A model generated the notes under the pieces. It had not been told where the DNA came from. It made no database searches and was given only the letters and a program-made list of their open reading frames with translations. Both the position numbers and the translations under genes were made by a program. From Oncomelania hupensis (lineage: Eukaryota; Mollusca; Gastropoda; Littorinimorpha; Pomatiopsidae): 64,000 nt of DNA. The stretch spans positions 25,330,968-25,394,967 of the forward strand of contig CM072511.1 of the NCBI GenBank assembly GCA_036898135.1. The letters are read 5' to 3'. Positions 9,909 to 22,100 of the stretch are shown piece by piece; positions within the stretch are counted from its first letter, which is position 1, and every line of letters begins with the position of its first letter.

Positions 9909-10177
9909 TACAGTGAATTCCGGATATAATAAAGGCCGGATAAAGTAAATATTCGGTTTTAGTAAAGTCCAGTCTTGGTCCCGACCAAAACTCTTCTTTG
10001 TCTCTGTTTTAAAAAATCGGATATAATAAAAAAATATAGTAAAGTCCGCTTATAATAAAGTGTTTTCTAAGGCCCCTGGCGAGTTTTGCTGCCGCTTATA
10101 ATACAGTTTCAAGGGAGATTACTGTATTAAAGTTTCAGGAGAGTTACTGACGTTATCGGCGCGTCACGCTTACCCTG

Positions 10178-10345
10178 AAGCCTAAAATAGATCTAATTCA
10201 CGCACTTGAAGATGAAAAGATGAAAAAAAAAAAAAAAGAAAATTGCTGAACAATTTGGAATTTCCGCATCAGCAGTAACAGTGATTATGAAGGAGAGTGA
10301 AAAACTGAAGGAGACATTTAACTGTTTGGCAGAAAAAGAGTCCCT
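10178..10345 (+). pseudogene. Remnant of a pogo-type transposase DNA-binding domain
   Basis: Two frames joined across a poly-A run give KPKIDLIHALEDEK and KIAEQFGISASAVTVIMKES. This matches the CENP-B N-terminal helix-turn-helix of pogo/Tigger transposases (helix, IAEQFGIS turn, recognition helix). A frameshift lies in the A-run at about 10219-10233. No transposase core follows. Confidence 0.68.
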
Positions 10346-10782
10346 AGCTTAGAAACTTACAAAGCAAATTAGACTTCACTTTCGCTATACATGATGAAAT
10401 GCGTTAATGACTAAATAAGGGTGTTATAAGTTGAACACATTATAATTATACCTTTTGTACTGAGATGAATCCGAATCAATGGAGAACTGGGAAACCAACG
10501 TTTTGACTGGACTGCACTTTCAAATGAGAAGTAAAGAAGAGATTTATTCCTAAGCTGTTGCATACCTTTGCAAGACAAACCATTTTTTTTTAAATCCACC
10601 ATATTGTTTAGGTTTTGTTCATGTCTTTGTTTGCTTTAATTTTGTGAGCTTTTGGGTTTTCCACAATGACGATAGTACAACATGTACAATTCATGATCTA
10701 CTTTTATGATTTATCCTTCCGATTAAAGGGCTGGTTTGAAATAATTAGGACATGAAGGCTCACATGTTATCTCTTATCCGTA

Positions 10783-10787
10783 ATGGA

Positions 10788-10818
<31 letters not shown>

Positions 10819-10890
10819 TGTCTCTCTCTGTCTCTCTCTCTGTCTCTTACCCTCTCTCTCTCTATCTCTCTCTCTCTCTCTCTCACACAC
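10783..10890. repeat. (CT)n / (TCTG)n microsatellite
   Basis: Imperfect CT-rich run with GTCT interruptions followed by CA repeats. The serine/leucine open frame across it is a repeat artefact. Confidence 0.9.
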
Positions 10891-11339
10891 ACACTCACAC
10901 GTGAACTTACACACACGGACATCAACAAGATCAATATACACAAACTGGGTTATAAGAGAGGTATTCTTGAAGAGTTTATAATACCCGAGTTAATAAACAA
11001 AAATAATCAATCAACATATGTGAGCGTAATGGAATCCAATAAGGGACAATGGACCTACTGCAAGTGTTCATTTTTCAGCTATTTTCCGTGGATTTCTGGT
11101 GGCTTCACACGAAAGGCTAAAAGGACCTTTTCACTTTCGTGAAATATCACTTGTTATCATGTGGCTGTGTCCAGAAACAATAGATCTTGACGATGAGTGC
11201 ATATTCATAATGTTCACTCAAGTAACGTAATTGCTATTTACCTGTAAGTATGATACTAGCAATAGGTAATACCCATTGGGGGTGAAGGGGGGGGGAAGGG
11301 AAACACAAAGAAGAAGAAAATCTAAATTTTGAAAAGGCC

Positions 11340-11341
<2 letters not shown>

Positions 11342-11380
<39 letters not shown>
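11342..11380. repeat. (GA)n microsatellite
   Basis: Perfect GA run inside the pogo-like element. Confidence 0.9.
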
Positions 11381-11384
<4 letters not shown>

Positions 11385-11869
11385 TCCAACCACTCAAATA
11401 AATACATTGAATATTGTTCTTGGCAACTCTGGTAAGACAAACGTCTCCACGACGACTTATGGACGGCTGTCCGGGGGTGTGGGGCTGGAGCTGGGGAGGG
11501 TGGGGGGGTGTAAGTTAAAATGGGAAAAGATAGTTTTCGTGCGGAATTCAGCAAGGGGCAACAAACCAACACAGAAATATTAACCTAAATTAAAATATGT
11601 AATAACGAAAGCGATTCGTTCGATTTGCACTGTCTTATTTTAACTGTTCAACTATGTGAATCTAATCAATTAATGGGACCCAATTCCAATGTACATGTAT
11701 ATAACGCGCCAAATGTCAGCTCAATTTAGAACGATGTTAAGTTACGTGAACACACAGACAAATAGACACACAGACGATTACAGTCTGCAGAAATCTTGGT
11801 AAAAGATGGAAATTCGAGAGGTCATTATTTTGTTCACTGATTTGTTTTGCTTTTCTTCTTTATTTGCAC

Positions 11870-12168
11870 TAGGGCCGGATCCAGGGGGTAGGGGGGGGTG
11901 CTAGGAGTGCTGCAGCATCCCCCACCCCCACCCCTTGGCAACAACAACCAAAAAAAAATAAAATAAAAAAAATAAAGAAAGTAGAAGATGGAAGTTTTTG
12001 TTCAACTGGAAATACGTTATGTAAGGCAGTTAGTTACGGTAGTTTAATTGTGGTGAAGGCAGTTAGTTACGGTAGTTTTACTTGTGGTGTTTCACCACTC
12101 TGTACCATACACTTTAAAAAGAACTAGACTAGCACCCCACCCCATCAAAATGGATTGATCCGGCCCTG
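11870..12168. mobile_element. hAT-like MITE (299 bp) nested in the pogo-like transposon
   Basis: Ends are (T)AGGGCCGGATC and GATCCGGCCCTG, inverted repeats of 11 bp. They are flanked by TGCAC on both sides (11865-11869, 12169-12173), a 5-bp target duplication. Starts of the form CAGGGCCGGATC are common among hAT elements; a 5-bp rather than 8-bp duplication would point to the hAT5 group. Inside is a direct duplication around GGCAGTTAGTTACGGTAG. There is no coding capacity. Confidence 0.6.
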
Positions 12169-12478
12169 TGCACCCACATACACTTTAGACCAGCGTTTTC
12201 TATCTCTTTATAATGAGAGTGTCGGATTAGTAAAAGTTAAATTAAAACAAAAACAAAGTTTCGGTTATGCTAAATTAACCCTCTAAAATCATTATTATAA
12301 ACGAAGTCGGTTATAGTCAAGTAAACCTCTAAAACTGTATTATAAACGAAGTTTCGGTTATAGTAAAGTAAACTTTAAAAACTTTACTGTAAACGGATTT
12401 TCGGTTGTAGTAAATATTCGGTTATACTAAAGATTTATTTGGTCCCAGGGCACTTTACTATATCCGAAGTTCACTGTA

Positions 12479-14690
12479 CTTATCTTTTCTCTGTATGTGG
12501 CAGATCTATGCGATAGTAATTGAAACACCAGAACCAACGTTTGACATAAGAAAAGGTAACTTTAACCAAATGAGACAAGATCTAACTTATAGACTGGTCG
12601 GAGCTTGAAGGCATGAATGTGGGAAAACGCTGGGAAACTATAAAACAAACGATGCACGGTACTATGGAACATAATGTTACAAAGATGAAAGCATCAAGAG
12701 GAAAAAGACATAGACCGAAGTGGATGAACAGAAAAACTATTAGATTATTTTTTTTTAAGAAATAAAAGAAAAATAACATATTATAAGAAGTTCTTAATAA
12801 TTACTAAATTAGAACAAGACTACCAAAAATACAAAATTATAGGAAATGAACGTGGGAAGGAAATAAAAGAAACAAAAAGGGAGTTTGAGAAGAAACTTGC
12901 ACGTGAATGCAAAGGCAACCCAAAATGCTGTTGGAGCTATGTAAAGTCAAAGACCAAATCCAGAGTAGGTATGGTATATAAGCCCCCCCCTTAATTAATG
13001 AAGAGGGTGTTACAGTTGTAACAGACCAGTAAAAGGCACAGGCTTTAAATAAACTCTTCTCTGGTGTTTTCACCAAAGATGTCAGTAATCTGCCATCCCT
13101 TGAGTCATCCTCTGATATATAGATAAATGAAATAAACTTTATACAGGAAGCCATTAAAGGAAAAAAATTAAAAACCTCAATCCAGACAAAGCCCAAGGTC
13201 CAGCTGCCATTCCTAATAAAGTCCTAAAGGAACTGTCAGGAGAACTTTTATTTCCCCTATTAAATGTATTCTATTTCAGAAATCTATTAAAAATAGAACT
13301 ATACCAATTGTATGAAAGACCACAGTAGTCACACCTATTTTTTTTTACAGTTAAAGAACAGACAAGTAAGCTTGGCATGTGGTAAATATTCTAGAATCTT
13401 TTGTTAGAGATACTATTGTAGGATATATGACTGACAAGTCTTTATGCACCTTGTCAACATGGATTTCAAAAGGGCTGATCACGCATGACCCAGCTTTTTA
13501 AAAGTTATTGAAGACTTTATTAACATGAGAGACAGAAGCGACAACATAGATGTCTTGTATCTTGACTTTAAAAAAGCATTTGACTCTGTACACAGACTTC
13601 TAAACTTATGGACTTAATGGAAATATTATTAAGTGGACATGTGACTTTCTAACAAACCGAAGTCAAAGAGTAAAAGTTGGTTCATCACTTTCGGAAAATG
13701 CCAATGCATTGATCGGAATTCTTCAGGGCAGTATTCTTTGACCAATCCTGTTTACAATATTTATCAATGACTTACCTGAATGGGTTAACAGTACATGCAA
13801 ACTATTTGCAGATGACACCAGAATATACAACTCTCCTTCAGAAAGTGGCACTCTACAAGAAGATACTGATTCTGTTGTGGATTGGTCTGAGAAATGAAAC
13901 CTCTTTTTAAACGTTTCCAAATGCAAAGTCTTACACATAAGTAATAGCAATCCCGAGAAAGGAATATTATATGATAAGCAATTGATCATGTAAACCCTAT
14001 TGCTAAGTGTGTTGAGGAAAAGGATTTGGGAATTACATTTGATGGGAAACTACTATTTGACCAACACACAGAGGGGATTATCAACGTTTTCATTCCTTGA
14101 TGGGGACATGTTTTAAAAACTTTATAAGGGGCTGGTTAGGCCACACTTGAATATGGAAATATAATTTCGTATCCCCAAATCATAAAAAGAAAATCAATTG
14201 CTATTGAGAGGGTGCAACGACGACCAACTAAGTTGGTAAAAAAAAATAGAGACAGGTCCTTATGGGGAAAGATTGATGCACTTGCAGTTGCCATCATTAA
14301 AGGCAAGAAGGATGAGAGGTGACCTAATTCAGGCTTACAACATTTTTAATAACACCGATGACATTAACAATGCATGTTTTTTCAAAACCCCGCTAACAAG
14401 TATAACCCAAAACAGTTCCGAAAAGATACCAAAACGACATTATCATAACAATATAATAAGATGTACGTTTAGTCACAGAGTGAGGAATAACTGGAATAAA
14501 CTAACACCCAACATTAAACTAGCACCCAGTACTAACTCCTTTACAAATCTTATTGATAAAATGTACATAAGTATAATGCTTAACTTCGATGGTTAAAAAT
14601 AGCAAAATATCTGGGGTGGTCTATGGCCTGACCTAAACAAAAAACCATGTTGTGGTCAATATCACCAAACGGCTTGATTTGATTGATTGA
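12479..14690 (+). pseudogene. CR1-like LINE, reverse transcriptase part and 3' end
   Basis: This continues the remnant at 9550-9908. In order: a lysine-rich linker with FEKKLARECKGNP and WSYVKSKTKSR, the RT palm (GILQGSIL then PILFTIFINDLPEWV), the catalytic box KLFADDTRIY at about 13799, then NLFLNVSKCKVLHIS. The typical C-terminus LKARRMRGDLIQAYNI to FSHRVRNNWNKL follows at 14290-14590. Many stops and frameshifts break it. The 3' end carries a TTGA-type tail at about 14675-14695. Confidence 0.82.
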
Positions 14691-15440
14691 TTTATTGTTG
14701 TTTTAGGTCCCGCGGACTCTTCCGAGCCAAATCAGGACCGGACAACCCCCAATCCGCATAAAAGATCTGCTGAAACAACCCCAGTGGGAAAATTGAATGC
14801 CCTCCACCGGCCAGTCACTTTACAATAAAGACATCCCACGCGGGGGACGGCTGAGGGTTGACCTCAACTACGCGAACCCCCGGTTACAAAAACAAAATAG
14901 AATACAAACATCATTATAAATCATCAACAAAACACATACATATAAAATGCCTATAGTGCTAAATAGTACAATCATAGGAAGCCCTAGTGACCACCCGGCA
15001 GAAAGCGTCCAACACTCCCAAGCTGATCCAACAGACCTCATACACAAACAAGGAGTCTTGTCCAGGAAGAGTTTTCAAGAAAAAAGGTAGGTCATTGATC
15101 TAGCGAAGAAGAAGATAGTATATCAGAGTGAAGGACAGAGCAGGAATGGGAAAGAGTAAATGAGGAAGACAGCGACAGTGGGAATTTAAAGCACTAAATT
15201 TCCATAAAGTGGGGATACTATTTATACTGAAAACCCCCGGCACTCCAACGGGGGTACTGTTGCCGCAGTGAATCGGTCTTGCCTATAAAGGAAAGACAGG
15301 TTTTCAACTGTGGCTTTCACTTTGCCCTTTATAGGTTTGAACAATCTACAGTGGCAAGATTGCTCATGACCCCAAGGGGTACCAAACGGCTTAAGCAATT
15401 TTGTTGAGTTTTAGTATACAGGTACTTCAGATTAGGGGCC
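14691..15440. other. Unresolved repeat-like sequence
   Basis: The stretch has higher GC than its flanks and ends in ACCAAACGGCTTAAG, which resembles the CR1 3' end ACCAAACGGCTTGAT at about 14668. It may be another LINE 3' end or an insertion next to it. I could not assign it. Confidence 0.35.
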
Positions 15441-16025
15441 ATCTTTTAGAAAGTCTGTTTGTAAGTCAGTCGGTCAGTCAGTGGGTCCGTCACTCAGAAT
15501 TTCACTTCTTTGTTTAAAACACACTTTTAACCTTATATGAAGGATAAATGAATCCAAATTCATAATGTTTACTTTGCAGATACTTTTAACGACTGCTAAG
15601 CATATTAGATCAATAGTACTTGTACTTCCACAAAGGTCAAGGTCATTATCCTTCACCATTTTTAAAAGTTTTGTATTGTATCTACAAATTTGACTGGGCT
15701 GAAGTTTTTATATTTTCTTGCTTGCAGATATAGTCCATTAGTCCATGTTTTCCTTTTGTTTCGATAGGGCAAAGCCGAGTGACAACACACCACCAATAAA
15801 ATGAACACTTATGAAAATGTTTTTTTTTGTTGTTGTTGCGAGTGTCTGGAAATATATTTAAATGACTTGCCCTTTTGTTATTTTTAAACATTTATAGCAC
15901 TGTTCACTGTGTATGTGGTGACAATACCATGTGCGTGCACTGTGCATGAATGCCTGCATGTAGAATTATTTCTCTATTTCATGTATCTCTCTCACAGACC
16001 TGCACACACGCACACACACAACCAT
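15441..16025. other. No feature recognised
   Basis: AT-rich sequence with short CA runs near its right end. I see no open frame with domain content and no clear repeat boundary. Confidence 0.5.
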
Positions 16026-16249
16026 GTAAAAACGCCATTGTTATGACTTTCATAAAAGGCCACATACGTTATTTTGACATTTTTTAAAATTTGTCAATTT
16101 CTTTAAGCTAACCCTAACCCTTAATCTAACCCTAAATCTAACACAGCAAAATCTCTAACAGAACACTGTTTTGGAATAAAAATAACAGAGCCATCAAAAG
16201 AACATAGGTAGAGTATATAAAAAGTGTGTAATGATAACGGCGTTCCCAC
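16026..16249. mobile_element. MITE-like unit 1 with telomere-like core
   Basis: It starts GTAAAAACGCCATTG and ends ATAACGGCGTTCCCAC, imperfect inverted ends. The core has TAACCCTAACCC-type repeats. CA runs flank it. The unit at 16266-16522 is similar in ends, order and core. Confidence 0.55.
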
Positions 16250-16265
16250 ACACACACACAACCGT

Positions 16266-16522
16266 GTAGAAACGCCGTCATGATGACTGTCATGAAACGC
16301 TTCATACATTATTTTGACACTTTTAACATTATTTTGACAATTTTCCTTTTTTTTGAAGCTATCCCTAACCCTAACCCAAACCCTAACTATAACCGCAACC
16401 CTTAACCTAACCCTAACACATCCCTAACCCTAACGGAACATTGTTTTGACGTCAAAATAACGGAGCCGTCAAAAGAAAGTACGTAGAGTTTCAAGTGTAT
16501 GTCAGAGTAACGGCGTTTCTAC
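16266..16522. mobile_element. MITE-like unit 2 with telomere-like core
   Basis: Inverted ends GTAGAAACGCCGT and AACGGCGTTTCTAC match over 13-14 bp. The middle (about 16360-16435) is a run of CCCTAA variants, the complement of the TTAGGG telomere repeat. It also shares GGAGCCGTCAAAAGAA with unit 1 (GAGCCATCAAAAGAA), so the two units are copies of one family. Confidence 0.6.
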
Positions 16523-16660
16523 CTAGCCACAGACACACACACACACAACCAAACACTGACAAGTCTGGAATCTTGTGACAACAAAATTTACTGACAATAA
16601 TCCAACATGACCAGCTTTCATACAATGATGACAACAATAATACCAAACAAAAGAGAACTG

Positions 16661-16661
<1 letters not shown>

Positions 16662-16739
<78 letters not shown>
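16662..16739. repeat. (AT)n microsatellite
   Basis: Uninterrupted AT run of nearly 80 bp. Confidence 0.95.
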
Positions 16740-16742
<3 letters not shown>

Positions 16743-16964
16743 CTGACCAACACTGTGCACAACTCAAAGCACTAAATACATTTAGTATAATAATAATATT
16801 AATATGTTGTACGGTGGCATAGATAGGACAAAACTCCAGCCATGTATGTCTACTGCAAAAACCAAGCAAAAGGACATACAACACTACTACATGTGTGAAA
16901 CAATATAAGAAAACAACCAGGTGGTAACATGATGTCAGAACACAGTCATTTGTACAGGCTTAGA

Positions 16965-17000
<36 letters not shown>
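16965..17000. repeat. (GT)n microsatellite
   Basis: GT run of about 36 bp. Confidence 0.95.
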
Positions 17001-17003
<3 letters not shown>

Positions 17004-19284
17004 ACTGTATAACAGCGGAACAGGAAACGAAGCATGTATCGTACAGAACAAATTATAGTACAAAATAAACTCCCTCCCCCACCCTCCTTCCAACCAAAAT
17101 TGTCAAAAGTGAAAACTAAAGTAATGCAACATCAACAACAAAGAAACAACCTATTGATACAATTGTTTGGGGGCATAAACAAGACAGAAGAAGAATGAAC
17201 GAAAACATCAACAAAAACTAAAATGTGTACAAAAATAAAATTAATTTTTTTTTTTTAAAAAGGCCACAAATTAAGTAAAGAAAGACGGAGGTAATGTTCC
17301 CACAGCAGAACAAAATAGGGGTGAAGATCAGAAAGGGATGGGGTGGGTTAATATGAGAGCAGGCAGGTGGATGAGAACAATTAGACAAAAACAAGCACAA
17401 AGTATTTTTAAAAAAAAAAAACGATAAAAAACCCCCACATAATTGCAATTTTATATTTTGCGCTATGAGTACACAGCTGCAAATACACGGCTTAACCAAA
17501 AAAAAAAAAAAGAAAGAAATTAAAGTTTACATATAGACATACTCTGACCAGTAAAGATTAAACCAGGCTTTTGTGTAACTCAGATGTCCTGTTCTAAAAA
17601 TAAAAGGTGGAGGAGGGAGAGGGACAAATTTAACACGATACATTTTTGCGGTGTATGCCCCTGTAAAAGTCGACCTTTTAAAATTTAAAAAAAAAGCAGC
17701 GATCAGGTTTTTATTATTCATACAATGTAGTATTTTTTCAGAATAAAGTTAGTTTGAGATATCAATGAATGAAAGTAAATCAGCTTATTTTCTTTGATTC
17801 TCTCTCAAGTGTAGTGCTTCTCTTTCCTTTCTCTCTCTCTTTAGTGTATTGTTACTTGACTAAAAGTATCATCAGTTTCCTGTTCCTCCTTTTGGTCTTC
17901 ATATCTTAAAATGATAGCAAAGATAATGTTTTCCCTAATGCAACTTCAGCACCCTAGGGACGGGACACAAACTATATCATTTATGACTGAGTGGATCAAT
18001 ATAAACAATAATAAGAGAGGACTGCGTCATGGAGCACGGTCAAATAAAATCAAACGCTTTCAATGGTAACTGTAAGTAATACATAAGTCAGTACCTCTTG
18101 CAACATAAAAATGCTCATTTCCATTGTGGTGTTTCTGAACAACAGAATACACTATCAAAACAAAACAGAAAAATATTGGCTCACAATAAAACTGTTCTTG
18201 TTGTTGTTGCTTTTTAACAAAGTATACAAAATTTAAACAAAACAAATTGGGTATACACAAAGCCAAACTGAACGTTATCTGTTTAATTATTGCACGCCGA
18301 CTGAGACATTACATTCTAGAACACAGGTTTACATAAAATTTCAATCTGCACAGTTTAATCTCACTATGATGCAAAATAAATATTCTAGTAATGCAAATTA
18401 AGTAAACGAATAATATAATGCTACCTGCTGGACATCAGGATACACAAAGAGAAAAAAAAAAAAGTAACTGCTGATCGGACTGAAACAAAAAAAACAAACA
18501 AACAAAAAAAACCCTTTACAAAACACAAACAGAACTTACAGAACAAAACAAAAGCAAAAATATATGTACTGTGAGCCTCTGAACCAAGCAATGCCTACAA
18601 ACTCAAAATGCCTGCCTCACACACTTTCCATTAGGACAGAACATAGCCCAATATATTACAATAACTGTGCACTGTAAAAAAAATTAGTAGTAAAAAAACA
18701 AATCACTACAGCCAACAATCTATTACAAAGAGAACAAAACTAAAAGGACCTTCATCCAGCAACCTTTGTATCTAATGCGAGTTCAAATGGTGAATTGGGT
18801 TTCGATTAATTGAGATTTTGAGCCAATTTAAAAAAATAAGAATTTCATAACCTATTAAATTGTATAACTTCACAGCAAAGAACAATACAAAATTTGCTGC
18901 ATGAAGTTCTCTCTTATTAACTAACAGCTGTAAGATATCACTTCCCACAACATTTCTGACAACCTCAAAAACAAAACTAAAACAAAGTGTTGTAAAAAAA
19001 AATATTTTTCTTAGCTAACTGAAAATGGAGTTTAAAAAATACAAACAAAAACATCTACACATTGTATGAATAATAAAAAAACCAGTATAAGATTTGCAAC
19101 TGAAATTCGAAGAAAAAGGAAAAAAATATTTTAGGATGGTTGACTGGATGCAAAAATACAGCATCATGCCTTTGGTTTGTGTTTGTGATAGCTTGAATAA
19201 ACTTCAATACAATTTATGAAACATTTAAAAACAATTTTTAGTGCTTAAAAGACTACTGACATTTAAAAAGAAACAATCCCCTCC

Positions 19285-19299
19285 TCCCCCCCCCCCCCC

Positions 19300-19338
<39 letters not shown>
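19285..19338. repeat. Poly-C / poly-A homopolymer run
   Basis: About 16 C followed by almost 40 A on the plus strand. Confidence 0.9.
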
Positions 19339-19339
<1 letters not shown>

Positions 19340-21847
19340 AAAGTTTACAAACTGAGATTTTAGAAGAAGAAACAATTAACAATAAGAATGAAATATTTTC
19401 ACTACCTTACTACCCACTGGGTGGAAATCAACTAATTCAGTTAAAAGCTAATTTATAAAACGATCCCTTTCATCCGGTCCACAGATAAATAGGGGTGCAG
19501 GTGCCTAGAACTTGAGAAATGAAAATAAAGGTGAATACAATGTAGCCAACAACTACAAAGTCATCCTAGTGCTGGATGGCATATTATATGCCTTTCACAA
19601 GCCTTTAGTGCAAAGACTAGGAATCTATACTTTAAGTCTTTGTTTTGCCTAAAACTGCTGTGTACAAAAATACAGAAAACACAAACTTCTTCTTACCACA
19701 TGTGAAAACTGTGCAAACAAAACTTCATTTTAACACAAAACTCCTAGAGCTAGAGGACAGGAACTGTGCAAAAAGAAGGGGTGGTTCGTAACAGAAATGT
19801 GTGCTCTGCAGTGCGTGCAGCGTCAAGTTTGACCAAAAGTCTAGAGACACAAAAAAGACAGATCATGAAAATTCCAAGTCCTGCTTGGAACAATAGTATC
19901 TCAATGCATGAAACAGGACATTAAGTTTAATTTTTCCAATGACAATGGGGAACAATCAATAATAGGTAGGTAGTCGGCTGGGTTGGTCAGGGTCTTAATA
20001 CTTAAAGCCACACTCTGACGAATATAAGTTTGGCCAACCGTTGCTACAAAACAACTGTCACTTCTTTCTGTTTTGTTTTGTTTTTTCCTAATTTTTTTTG
20101 TTTTTCTCAAGCGGTTAAAACTGTTACAGACAAGCGCTTAAACACAGACTAAAAGTATTTATGAGGTTGAGACAATGTGAGGGTGATCCAGTACTGTACA
20201 TATATATATATATTTATTTATTTATATACGTACATATAAATTTAGCGCATGAAAAGTCTGGCCCATAAATCAAACGATAGTACAATCCAAAAACTTCATC
20301 CCCAGCAATCAAAGATGTCTTTCCTGTCTTGAATTTCCTGTGTTGCTGTTTCTCCAGAATGCACATCAAATCACAATAGTTCAAAAAACACATTCAAGTG
20401 AATCACATCCATGAAAGCACTTTGTTCTGACCCACCTCCTTCAATATTATCAGTCATTACATTTTTTTTTTTCAACTCTGATCAAACTCTGCTTTCTTCT
20501 TAGCAGCGCACAATACTTTAATTACCCAACAGACAAAAAAAACAAAAAAAAAGTAAACACACTCAGTCATTTCTCATTAACAAGAAAACAATCACTCCCA
20601 AACAATTCTACTGCATGAGCATGATTTTGTGTGGAATTGGAAAAAGAAAATGCAGGAGAAAAGACTAATAATGCAAAAAAAGGCTGTACCAGGATAAAAT
20701 TTGGACTTTACATACATTGAAAATTCATGAGGCAATACACTGTCGATGCAAATTTACCGGGTACATTTTCAGTGAACTTGTGGACCTTGTCTTCTTGATA
20801 GGCAAACAACAAACTTACAAAGAGTTTAAAATGGACATTTGCGAACAGTAGTAGTACATATGGTCAAACTTTTCATTCATACTTTTAATAAATGTATCTG
20901 AATATTTTACCACATTGGCGTTTTGTTTTGTTTTTCAATGGAATACCTAAGCAACTTCAATTACTTGCAATAGAACATTTCCTATTTGTTATTTTCCTAA
21001 TTAGAAAAAGTTATTTCATGCAAAGACTTTTGAAGGGTTTTGGATTGAACAAAGACTTTATTTGTTGTTACGTTTTCTATAAACAATAATGTTAACTACA
21101 ATAAAAAAATAAACGGGATAAAATAGTACACTGCATTATTTGCACAAAATACCATCTATTTGATAACAGCCTTTTAGTATCTTCATCTTCTTCAGGTTCC
21201 TGTGCTAATCCATATACAGGGCAAAACTTCCACAATCTTGTCGGACCACATATATTTTTAAAAAAAAAATCTATATTAAATGTAAAAATGAATCATTTAA
21301 ATAGGTATGTGTTGCTGGTTTTTTAAACAATATAGGCATAATTTCACTGGTGATTATTTATGTGCATAAGGCAAGAATGAGCAAAGTGTTTGCAAATGAC
21401 TACTGGACTAACTTATAATATTAATTTTGGTATTGTCTGTGTTGTCTGAGCATCCAAATGTTAATTCATAGTACTCCATGGTCCAAAGCTTAAGATACTC
21501 ACACTCTAAAAAATTATTTCAACTGTTTTCACCATTTCTGAAAAAAAGAAAAATATGACCCGGTTTAATGACAAACTAGACAATAAACAAAGTTCTTGAT
21601 CTCCCCCCCCCCCCCCAAAAAAAAAAAAATCACTCTTGCATTTATATAGATGCAAGACATTTTATTAAAAGAAAAGTTTAACAAAGTAGACAAAATATAA
21701 ACTAAAGTTGTATGTGTGTGTGTGTGTTTTTATTTAATTATTTTTTTTGGTTTCTTTAAAAATTAACTCCTTGCGGTGCTGTTTTTGTGGATTATAGTAC
21801 AATTCATACATAAATTCGAAGATAATAATGTTTCAGTCTACCTGATG

Positions 21848-22100
21848 CCTATCCTATCCTATCCTGTCCCATAACCCGAAGGTCGTAGGGGCACCACAGA
21901 TGATCGTTTAACCAGCATACTCCATCTTTCTCTGTCCTCAGCAGCCCTGATGGCTTCGCTCAGTGTCAAACCAGTCTATTCTCGAATGTTGTCCTCCCAC
22001 CTCTTTTTTTTGGTCTCCCTCTTCTTCTACCTCCTTGCACTGTGCCTTGCAGAATAGTCTTTGCAAGGCCTGATGATCTGGTGACGTGGCCATACCATTC
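21848..22100 (-). mobile_element. RTE-like LINE 3' fragment
   Basis: On the minus strand this is the same C-terminal region and (ATAGG)n tail as at 8666-9057. It is 5'-truncated at the position encoding RWYGHVT. The left end is the tail CCTATCCTATCCTATCCTG. Confidence 0.8.

Larger units (their letters stand above)
9911..12476 (+). mobile_element. Pogo/Tigger-like (Tc1-mariner superfamily) DNA transposon, degraded, 2.57 kb
   Basis: The left end reads CAGTGAATTCCGGATATAAT and the right end, reverse-complemented, reads CAGTGAACTTCGGATATAGT. Both are flanked by TA (9909-9910, 12477-12478), the target duplication of this superfamily. Subterminal regions repeat CGGTTATAGTAAA-like motifs on both sides. 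A fragment of a CENP-B-type helix-turn-helix remains at 10178-10345; the catalytic DDE part is not visible. The element splits a CR1-like LINE, so it is the younger of the two. Confidence 0.82.
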
